DNA of 64,000 bases from assembly GCA_030447865.1 (NCBI GenBank), contig JAUJOD010000001.1, forward strand, positions 310,001 through 374,000, given 5' to 3'. The translations under genes and the position numbers were made by a program. The notes beneath the pieces were generated by a model. The model was given only the letters and a program-made list of their open reading frames with translations, did not search any database and had not been told where the DNA came from. Origin of the DNA: Nocardioidaceae bacterium (GTDB lineage: Bacteria; Actinomycetota; Actinomycetes; Propionibacteriales; Nocardioidaceae). Below are positions 57,843 through 64,000 of the stretch, piece by piece (within the stretch, counting starts at the first letter, position 1; the number at the start of each line of letters is the position of its first letter).

Positions 57843-59354
57843 CTATTGCGGCCGTACCAAGGGGAAAAGAGTAGTCTCTCGAATTCCCACTCCCATGAGA
57901 AGCATCAGCAGCCGGTCGATTCCCATGCCCAGGCCGCCGGTCGGCGGCATTCCGTACTCTAGTGCCCGCAAGAAATCCTCGTCGAACTCCATGGCCTCTG
58001 GATCTCCCTGAGCCGCCATCAGCGACTGTGCATGCAGCCGTTCGCGCTGGACGACGGGGTCGTTGAGCTCTGAGTTGGCCATCGCGAGCTCCACCCCGTT
58101 GACCACGAGGTCGAAGGACTCCGCCAACCCCGCTGTGGTCCGATGAGATCGAGCCAGCGGCTTTACTGACTCGGGATAGTCCCGCACGAAGGTGGGCGTG
58201 ATGAGCGTGTGTTGGACCAATTTCTCGTAAAGCTCCAACAAGATGTCACCGGCGTCCCAGGTCGGCTGCAGGTTGACCCCGTGGCGCGCGGCGTGACCGT
58301 GAAGCGTCGGCTCGGGGGTCTGCAGGGTCACGTCCTCGCCGAGCGCTTCTGAGACGAGCTCGAGGAACGAGGCGGATCGCCAGTCCGCCTCGAGGTCGAT
58401 CTCGGAGCCGTCTCTCGCCGGTATGACGCTGCGGCTGACGGAACGGGCGGCCTCAACCACCAACTGCTGGGTCAGATCCGCCATCGAGTTGTAGTCGCCG
58501 TACGCCTCGTAGGCCTCGAGCATGGAGAACTCAGCCGCATGTGTGGAGTCCAGGCCCTCGTTACGGAAGGTGCGCCCGATCTCGTAGACCTTTTCGACTC
58601 CTCCGACGACAGCCCGTTTGAGGTGCAGCTCCAGCGCGATCCTCAGCAGCATGTCCTGGTCGAAGGCGTTGAGGTGCGTGCGGAAGGGCCGTGCGGCCGC
58701 CCCGCCGTTGGTCAGCTGCAGTACGGGGGTGTCCACCTCGACGTACCCGAGCCCGTCCAGGGTGGATCGCAGCGACCGCAAGACCGTCGCCCTCGCCCGG
58801 ACGATGTCTCGGGCGTCCGGACGCAGGATCAGGTCCACATAGCGCAGCCGTACCCGCGCTTCTTCAGACAGCGGCTTGTGCTCGTTGGGAAGCGGTCGCA
58901 AGGTCTTAGCGGCGATCTGCCAAGCGGAGGCTTGAATGGACAGCTCACCGCGGCGGCTGGTCACGACTTCACCTTGGACGGCCAAGTGATCGCCGATGTC
59001 GACGAGTGCTTTGAAGTCCGCAAGTGATTCTTCGCCCAGCTCAGCGAGCGAGAACATTGCCTGCAACTCAGTGCCGTCGCCTTCCCGGAGCCGCGCAAAG
59101 CACAGTTTGCCCGTGTTGCGTAGGAATACCACACGCCCGGTTACCGCCACCTCGTCGCCGGTGCGGAAGTCTGGACCCAACGCAGTCGCGTCGTACGCAC
59201 CCCGGATATCTCTCAGCTGGTGAGTGCGCGGCACTGCCAACGGATACGGTTGCACGCCGCTATCCAAAAGTCTCTTGCGCTTTTCCTGCCTGACTCGAAC
59301 CTGCTCAGGAATGTCGTCACCCTGCGAGCCCGGCGGGGATTCGGGTCCGGACAT
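57843..59354 (-). CDS. lysS: Lysyl-tRNA synthetase (class II)
   Basis: Charges tRNA-Lys. The 503-aa product has an N-terminal OB-fold anticodon-binding domain (VAVTGRVVFLRNTGKLCFARLR) and the class II catalytic domain. Motif 2 is YEIGRTFRNEGLDSTHAAEF and motif 3 is PPTGGLGMGIDRLLMLL. The ATG at 59354 gives the expected N-terminus; the longer open frame upstream overlaps panC. It follows panC by 10 bp. Confidence 0.95.
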   Translation of the reverse strand: MSGPESPPGSQGDDIPEQVRVRQEKRKRLLDSGVQPYPLAVPRTHQLRDIRGAYDATALGPDFRTGDEVAVTGRVVFLRNTGKLCFARLREGDGTELQAMFSLAELGEESLADFKALVDIGDHLAVQGEVVTSRRGELSIQASAWQIAAKTLRPLPNEHKPLSEEARVRLRYVDLILRPDARDIVRARATVLRSLRSTLDGLGYVEVDTPVLQLTNGGAAARPFRTHLNAFDQDMLLRIALELHLKRAVVGGVEKVYEIGRTFRNEGLDSTHAAEFSMLEAYEAYGDYNSMADLTQQLVVEAARSVSRSVIPARDGSEIDLEADWRSASFLELVSEALGEDVTLQTPEPTLHGHAARHGVNLQPTWDAGDILLELYEKLVQHTLITPTFVRDYPESVKPLARSHRTTAGLAESFDLVVNGVELAMANSELNDPVVQRERLHAQSLMAAQGDPEAMEFDEDFLRALEYGMPPTGGLGMGIDRLLMLLMGVGIRETTLFPLVRPQ

Positions 59355-59364
59355 GGCTGACAGG

Positions 59365-60255
59365 TTACGACATGGCCGGTAGCTCGACACCTGAGCCGAC
59401 GGTGACGGCCACGTTGTCGATGAGGCGAGTGGCGCCGATCCTGGCGGCGACGAGAAGGCGGGCTTCCCCGGTTGTAGCGTCAGCGGCGCTGGCGTCCGTA
59501 GTGAGGTCGGTTGAGCGCAGCGCCAGGTAATCGACGTCAATCCCCTGCGCCGCCAGTACGTCGCCGGCAGCGATCAGGACGCCGACTGACCCGGTCGGAC
59601 CCGCGGCCCGCCCCGCTCGCAGCGCCCGGCTCAAGGCCAGCGCCGCCACCCGCTGCTCCGGTGACAGGTACCGGTTTCGCGAGCTGAGGGCCAGCCCGTC
59701 TGAATGGCGCACGGTTGGCGCGCCGACGATCTCCACGGGGAGGGACAGATCGTGGACCATACGGCGGATCAACACCAGCTGCTGGTAGTCCTTCTCGCCG
59801 AAGACCGCAACGTCAGCTCGCACCAGGTTCAGCAGCTTGGCCACCACGGTCAGCACTCCCCGGAAGTGCCCAGGGCGGGTGGCGCCTTCGAGGATCGCAC
59901 CGACTGGCCCCGGCTCGACGGTGACCTCAGGTTCACCGCCGGGGTACATCTCCTCGACGACAGGCGCGAAGACGAGGTCAACTCCGTGCTGCGCGCATAA
60001 CGCCAGGTCGTCAGCCAGCGTTCTCGGATAGCGTGCGAGGTCCTCCGTTGGAGCGAACTGCAGCGGGTTGACGAAGATGGAAGCCACCACGAACTCGGTT
60101 CGCCGCCGGGCTTCGTCAAACAGTGCGGCGTGACCGTCGTGCAGCGCACCCATGGTCGGCACCAGCGCGACTGTCGCAGCCGTGGCGGAGCGGCTGGTCA
60201 GCGCGGTGCTCAGCTCGGCTCGCGTCGACGCGACTCGCAACTTGTCAGACTCCAC
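59365..60255 (-). CDS. panC: Pantothenate synthetase
   Basis: Joins pantoate and beta-alanine using ATP. The 296-aa protein has [18 protein letters not shown] (ATP/HIGH-like motif), [35 protein letters not shown] and the KMSKS-like [18 protein letters not shown] use the GTG at 60255; the TTG at 60285 is also possible and lies one base before the end of the LLM gene. A degraded second copy of its 5' end lies at 61094-61276. panB and panD are not in the window. Confidence 0.93.
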   Translation of the reverse strand: MESDKLRVASTRAELSTALTSRSATAATVALVPTMGALHDGHAALFDEARRRTEFVVASIFVNPLQFAPTEDLARYPRTLADDLALCAQHGVDLVFAPVVEEMYPGGEPEVTVEPGPVGAILEGATRPGHFRGVLTVVAKLLNLVRADVAVFGEKDYQQLVLIRRMVHDLSLPVEIVGAPTVRHSDGLALSSRNRYLSPEQRVAALALSRALRAGRAAGPTGSVGVLIAAGDVLAAQGIDVDYLALRSTDLTTDASAADATTGEARLLVAARIGATRLIDNVAVTVGSGVELPAMS

Positions 60256-60286
60256 TCGACCTATGGACCGACTAGGTTCTGACAAG

Positions 60287-61072
60287 TCAGCCGTCGTGGG
60301 GGTCGCGGCGGATACGGTCGTGGAACTCCTGCACCCAGTCCCCGACCGGCCGGGTCGACTCGATCAGCCAGGTGGCGCCCGCATCGGCGTACTCATCAGC
60401 TGGGACGCCCGGCGCCCACGGTGCTACGACGTCCCAGCCTTGCTTTACGTCGCCGAGGTACTCCGCTAGCGAGTCGGGGGTGAGCAGCTCCCGCGAGCCG
60501 GTCGGAACGACACCGTCCCAGCGGCGGGCGCGCTCGAGGGGACGTTGGTTGGGGACGACGCCGGCCACCCAGATCGGGGGCCGGGGCTGTTGGAGTGGCG
60601 GCGGCCGCAGGTCGGCTTCGACGTCGTACGACGAACTGTGGTGCACGACCGGACCCCCACGCAGCAGTCGGTCGACCAGATCCAGCCCGTCGTCCAGCAT
60701 CGCCGCGCGCGCCCTGGGGTCGGACTCGTCACCGAAGTCAGCGAAGTCGCGGTCGGGCGGCTCGCCGAGGCCGACGCTCAGCACAGCTCTGCCGCCGCTG
60801 AGATGGTCGAGCGTCGTCAGCTGTCTAGCGACGATCCAGGGCCGCCGGCGCGACAACGGCGTGACGAGCGTCCCGAGCCTGACGCGCTCGGTCGAGTGCG
60901 CAATGGCACCGAGCAGCACCCAGGGGTCGTGCACCGGTGGTCGCACGTCTGTCGCCCACTGCAGGTGATCCCAGAGGAAAACCCCGTCCCATCCCGCGGC
61001 TTCGGCGTCGCGCGCCATCTGCACGACCGCCGCGGCGTCGGTGAACGGTGGGATGTTGACCGCGAACTTCAT
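60287..61072 (-). CDS. LLM-class flavin/F420-dependent oxidoreductase
   Basis: A 261-aa luciferase-like monooxygenase-superfamily TIM barrel. The opening [20 protein letters not shown] and the segments [28 protein letters not shown] and [18 protein letters not shown] are typical. The cofactor could be FMN or F420; actinobacterial members often use F420. The substrate is unknown. It lies between a complete panC and a panC remnant, which suggests it arrived with a DNA rearrangement. Confidence 0.82.
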   Translation of the reverse strand: MKFAVNIPPFTDAAAVVQMARDAEAAGWDGVFLWDHLQWATDVRPPVHDPWVLLGAIAHSTERVRLGTLVTPLSRRRPWIVARQLTTLDHLSGGRAVLSVGLGEPPDRDFADFGDESDPRARAAMLDDGLDLVDRLLRGGPVVHHSSSYDVEADLRPPPLQQPRPPIWVAGVVPNQRPLERARRWDGVVPTGSRELLTPDSLAEYLGDVKQGWDVVAPWAPGVPADEYADAGATWLIESTRPVGDWVQEFHDRIRRDPHDG

Positions 61073-61093
61073 GCCCGCCAACGTACCGCCGCG

Positions 61094-61276
61094 TCAAGAG
61101 CGGGGAGCAGGGGCCGCGTGACCAGCGTGCAGCGCACCCATGGTTGGCACCAGGCCCACTCGGCCACGCTAAATCGCGTCGCGTCGACACAACCCGTCGA
61201 GCGGAGCAGACGCGGCCTGGCCAAGAGCCTGCTGTAGGTCAGCCTGAGTCGACGCCACCTGTAGGCCCTGAGCCAC
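61094..61276 (-). pseudogene. Truncated second panC 5' fragment
   Basis: From a GTG at 61276 the frame reads MAQGLQVASTQADLQQAL. It aligns with the panC start [14 protein letters not shown], runs into an in-frame TAG after CRRDAI, and then continues in the same frame as [18 protein letters not shown] before stopping at 61094. The [13 protein letters not shown] core is unmistakable PanC. Only about 60 codons remain. It differs from the intact panC at many positions, so it is not a recent copy. The upstream GNAT gene ends inside it. Confidence 0.8.
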
Positions 61277-61760
61277 CGTGCCTAGGAGGGATGAGGTCGA
61301 TTGTCTTCGCCAAAGTGAGCCACGCCTGGTCTTCACGCTGTAGCCGGTACCCGTCCCTCTCGAAGAGGTGTCTCGACGCGACGTTGTCCCGATTGACCAC
61401 GGCGACGATTCGCCCGACGTCGGGCCAGGCGCAGCGAAGATCTTGCTCCCCGCGCTTGAGCGCAATCGAGCCAATCCCACGACCGCGGGACTCGGCTGCC
61501 ACCAGGACGCTGATCTCGACCCGGTGGCCGGCGTCGTCAAGCCGGTCGTAGCGCACCGAAGCCACCGGCGTCTCCCCCTCCAGCACGACGCGGTAGACCC
61601 GCTGGTCGTCGCGGCAAGTGGCCCGGAGCCAGCGCAGGTGGTCATCCCACGACACGGGCTGCTGTTGACGTGACCACCGCAGCGTCTCGGGGTCGTTGCG
61701 CCAGGTGAAAAGCAGTTCGGCGTCGGCCTCGGTGACAGGGCGGATGGCGTGCGACGTCAC
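61239..61760 (-). CDS. GNAT-family N-acetyltransferase, possibly PseH-like
   Basis: A 173-aa acetyltransferase. AIRPVTEADAELLFTWRNDPET is the start typical of GNATs in nonulosonic acid loci (PseH/LegH-like), and the acetyl-CoA loop ESRGRGIGSIALKRGE is intact, as is VNRDNVASRHLFERDGY. The GTG overlaps the stop of the pseI-like gene (GTGA), so the two are coupled. The last 13 residues (about GGSGPTGGVDSG) are read from the panC remnant in another frame, so the natural C-terminus may have been replaced. Confidence 0.75.
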   Translation of the reverse strand: MTSHAIRPVTEADAELLFTWRNDPETLRWSRQQQPVSWDDHLRWLRATCRDDQRVYRVVLEGETPVASVRYDRLDDAGHRVEISVLVAAESRGRGIGSIALKRGEQDLRCAWPDVGRIVAVVNRDNVASRHLFERDGYRLQREDQAWLTLAKTIDLIPPRHGGSGPTGGVDSG

Positions 61761-62833
61761 ACGAAGTCTGCCCAGGTGAGCACCTCGTCGCTAGTGATTG
61801 GCCGAGCGGCGCGCCGTCCGAGAATCTGCTCGAGCTCATGCACGGGCACACCTGTGCCTGGCCGCTTGATCGCGATGTCGTCACGCGTCAACGCGGCTCC
61901 GATCGCGATGTCACGAGCCGCTACCAGGCTGCGTCGCCCCAAGACGTACATTTCGGCCTCCGCCTCCGTGACCCGCTTGACCGAGACACCCAGCGATGCC
62001 TCCGCCTCACGGATGGCCGTCACCATCGCGGCCAACTCCTTGGGCTCGAGGGCGAAGGGATGGTCTGGTCCGGGCTGGTCACGACTCAACGTGAAGTGCT
62101 TCTCAATAATGCAGGCGCCGAGCGCCACTGCGACCACATCCGCGGTATGGCCCATCGAGTGGTCGCTCCAGCCGATGGGGATGTTGAAAGCGGCTGCGAG
62201 GGTAGTGATCGCGCGCAGGTTGAGGTCGGCGAACTTCGGTGGGTAGTTGATGGCGCAGTGCAGAATAGCGATCTGGTCAGCCTTCGCGCCGTTGGCGGTA
62301 TCGAGCGCCCGCTCGATGTCGCCGAGGCTTGCCATGCCGGTCGAGATGAGCAGCGGCTTGCCGGTGGCCGCACACTTCCCGATGAGCGGCAGGTGGTTGA
62401 CCTCGTAGGACGCGATCTTGTACGCCGGGACGTCAAGCGACTCGAGGAGATCGACGGCCTCCTCCTGGAAGGGTGTGCTGAGAAAGTCGATGCCGCAGCC
62501 CTTCGCGTGTTCGGCCAAGTCGCCGTGCCACTCCCAGGGAATCTCGACCCGCTTGATCAGATCCCAGACTGACTCCTGCTGCTCGAGCAGATCGGCGTCC
62601 TTGAGGTACGACATCGTGGGGGTGTTGCGGCTGTAAAGGCCCTCTGCGGTGTAGGTCTGGAACTTGACGGCGTCCGCGCCCGCTTCGGCGGCCACCTCGA
62701 TGAGGCGCTTGGCGGTGACAAGGTCGCGGTTGTGGTTGCTCCCGGCCTCGGCGATGACATACGCCGGACGCCCCGGCCCGACGAGTCGACCGGCGATGGG
62801 GAAATCGCGGAGCCCATAGCTATGTGAACCCAT
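61757..62833 (-). CDS. pseI: Pseudaminic acid synthase / N-acetylneuraminate synthase family protein
   Basis: Condenses a 6-deoxy-hexosamine with phosphoenolpyruvate to make a nine-carbon nonulosonic acid. The 358-aa product has the NeuB TIM barrel (YVIAEAGSNHNRDLVTAKRL; DFLSTPFQEEAVDLL; IGWSDHSMGHTADVVAVALG; CIIEKHFTLSRDQPGPDH) and a C-terminal SAF/antifreeze-like domain from about residue 290 (RRSLVAARDIAIGAALT). The adjacent GNAT gene and the PseG-like fragment favour pseudaminic or legionaminic acid over sialic acid. The gene symbol is by analogy. Confidence 0.82.
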   Translation of the reverse strand: MGSHSYGLRDFPIAGRLVGPGRPAYVIAEAGSNHNRDLVTAKRLIEVAAEAGADAVKFQTYTAEGLYSRNTPTMSYLKDADLLEQQESVWDLIKRVEIPWEWHGDLAEHAKGCGIDFLSTPFQEEAVDLLESLDVPAYKIASYEVNHLPLIGKCAATGKPLLISTGMASLGDIERALDTANGAKADQIAILHCAINYPPKFADLNLRAITTLAAAFNIPIGWSDHSMGHTADVVAVALGACIIEKHFTLSRDQPGPDHPFALEPKELAAMVTAIREAEASLGVSVKRVTEAEAEMYVLGRRSLVAARDIAIGAALTRDDIAIKRPGTGVPVHELEQILGRRAARPITSDEVLTWADFV

Positions 62834-62924
62834 GATCGCCTCCTTTCCACGCCGCTGAGGACATCTCAGACTAGCCAGCGGGCAGGACCATCTCTACCGT
62901 GCCGCCAGCTTTCATGGAGTTAAG

Positions 62925-63851
62925 ATGTGGCCCATGACATCGACTCTGAGCGCTGGAGTCGAGGAGGATGCGGGAGAGAAACCGCGGGTCGCGGCGCTGA
63001 CCATGGCGCGTGACGAGGCAGACATGCTGCCGCGCTGGATCGATTACTACGGTCGCCAGCTCGGCTCCGAGAACCTGATAGTTATCGATGACAACAGTGT
63101 TGACGGTTCCACCGAGAACTTGCCGTGCGCTGTGTACAGGATGCAGCCCGCGCCGTGGAAGTCGTCCTGGGTCGTTGCCCGGAGGAAGCTGGTCAGTGGC
63201 TTTGCTCGGGGACTCCTCGCCTGCTACGACGTGGTCCTTTACACCGATGTGGACGAGTACTTGGTGCCTGACCCCGTGCACTACGGCAGTCTCGCGCACT
63301 ACCTAAGTACGAACAGCGACCGCCCAGTTATTGCCGCGCTTGGCTTGAACGTTTTGCACAACCCCCGCTTTGAGCCGACGTTTGATCACAGCCGACCAAT
63401 CTTGGCACAACGCCGTTTCGTCAAGTTTTCCCCAGAGATGTGCAAGCCGCTCATCAAGCGAAGCCCGGCAGAGTGGTCTGCGGGCTTCCATGGCATAAAG
63501 TCCCCATTCGTCATCGACCGAGGGTTGCTGTTACTTCATTTGAAGTACTACGACATGTCGCGCTTAGCGGCGGTAGCGGAGCAGCGCCATTCTGTGTACC
63601 AGCAGGAGAGCCGAGGAAGCTCAGGCAGTGCCTGGGCCATCGGGGGTGACGAGCTTACCTCGCGGCTGCTCTCGTGGGTCCAGACTCCTCACGGGCAAGA
63701 CATCCCGGAGTTCGACCCGAACGAGCCCGACCTCAGTGACGTCGTCCAGCCCACTCGCCAGGGCGTCTATCGAAGCATGGGCGCTGACCTCACAGCCATG
63801 GAGGAGAACCCGCTTCGCCGGTTGCCCGGGGTCTTCCGCAATGTCCTCTGA
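62925..63851 (+). CDS. Glycosyltransferase-like protein (GT2/GT92-type)
   Basis: A 308-aa protein of the GT-A type. It opens VAALTMARDEADMLPRWIDYYGRQLG, typical of DUF23/GT92 and Glyco_tranf_2_4 enzymes. It has IVIDDNSVDGST and the metal-binding DxD in VVLYTDVDEYLVPD. The ATG at 62925 has GGAG six bases upstream. Base composition is visibly richer in A and T than the neighbours (for example 63340-63560), which hints at transfer. It diverges from pseI over 91 bp and could transfer a sugar in the same glycan pathway; substrate unknown. Confidence 0.75.
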   Translation: MWPMTSTLSAGVEEDAGEKPRVAALTMARDEADMLPRWIDYYGRQLGSENLIVIDDNSVDGSTENLPCAVYRMQPAPWKSSWVVARRKLVSGFARGLLACYDVVLYTDVDEYLVPDPVHYGSLAHYLSTNSDRPVIAALGLNVLHNPRFEPTFDHSRPILAQRRFVKFSPEMCKPLIKRSPAEWSAGFHGIKSPFVIDRGLLLLHLKYYDMSRLAAVAEQRHSVYQQESRGSSGSAWAIGGDELTSRLLSWVQTPHGQDIPEFDPNEPDLSDVVQPTRQGVYRSMGADLTAMEENPLRRLPGVFRNVL

Positions 63852-63862
63852 CTCGATCCGCG

Positions 63863-64000
63863 TCACTCCACGCCAGCGGTCAAGGCTGCAACGATCCGGT
63901 GAGCTCCGCGCCCGTCTACGAGGGCCTGTGCCCGGTGCGAATGCGACTGGCGCGCCGTCCAGTCTGCGAGCCACCGCTGCACCCGCTCCTCAAGGAGCGC
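63863..64000 (-). CDS. C-terminal fragment of a probable PseG/SpsG-type UDP-sugar hydrolase or transferase
   Basis: The last 45 codons of a leftward gene that enters from beyond the right edge, ending with TGA at 63863-63865. The tail contains RAQALVDGRGAHRIVAAL, close to the end of PseG/SpsG proteins (xxLVDGxGAxRV). That would be the hydrolase step before PseI. With only 45 residues the assignment rests on this motif and the context. Confidence 0.45.
   Translation of the reverse strand, partial: ALLEERVQRWLADWTARQSHSHRAQALVDGRGAHRIVAALTAGVE

Overview
The window is a high-GC Gram-positive (Actinomycetia) chromosome segment, densely packed and with many 1-4 bp stop/start overlaps. Lineage markers are an Lsr2 nucleoid protein, Rex joined to the hem genes, a BldN-type ECF sigma factor beside a DUF5667 anti-sigma candidate, a bS22 ribosomal peptide, F420/PPOX-type oxidoreductases and a menaquinone (not ubiquinone) pathway. 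I would not name a genus. No rRNA, tRNA, CRISPR array, insertion sequence or prophage was seen.

Bases 1-9,897 hold a complex I operon read leftwards, nuoA to nuoJ (nuoJ runs off the edge). Bases 9,971-20,801 hold menaquinone genes: a geranylgeranyl-reductase-type oxidoreductase, menG, menF, menD, one ORF joining menE to menC, and menA. Bases 20,370-22,498 contain small or degraded genes. Bases 22,487-28,571 read leftwards as hemL, a histidine phosphatase, tlpA, ccdA, resB and ccsB (system II cytochrome c maturation). After a secreted lytic transglycosylase comes rex-hemA-hemC-cobA/hemD-hemB (30,555-36,186), with a convincing promoter and Rex operator in front of rex. The first 36 kb therefore supplies NADH entry, quinone, haem, cytochrome c assembly and the NADH/NAD+ sensor.

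Bases 36,340-41,009 carry a glutaredoxin-like gene overlapped by a truncated AMP-binding protein, the sigma/anti-sigma pair, the bS22 peptide and an excisionase-type HTH gene. Bases 41,205-54,750 are mixed housekeeping: AcuC-type deacetylase, DUF445, chromate transporter, proline dehydrogenase, a lone biotinyl carrier, aldose epimerase, sugar isomerase, Ppx/GppA, VOC protein, radA, disA (c-di-AMP synthase) and mutY. Bases 54,761-60,255 hold clpC, lsr2, lysS and panC. clpC is broken by three small indels. The right end (61,239-64,000) looks like the edge of a nonulosonic (pseudaminic/legionaminic) acid locus: a GNAT enzyme, a PseI/NeuB synthase, a glycosyltransferase and a fragment resembling the end of PseG.

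The most notable points are the MenE-MenC fusion, a degraded second panC 5' end between the GNAT and LLM genes, a GNAT remnant near 22 kb, the split clpC reading frame, the degenerate adenylate-forming enzyme/glutaredoxin pair, a 21-bp repeat crossing the menA stop codon, and two dyad elements in the 340-bp gap at 11.8-12.2 kb.
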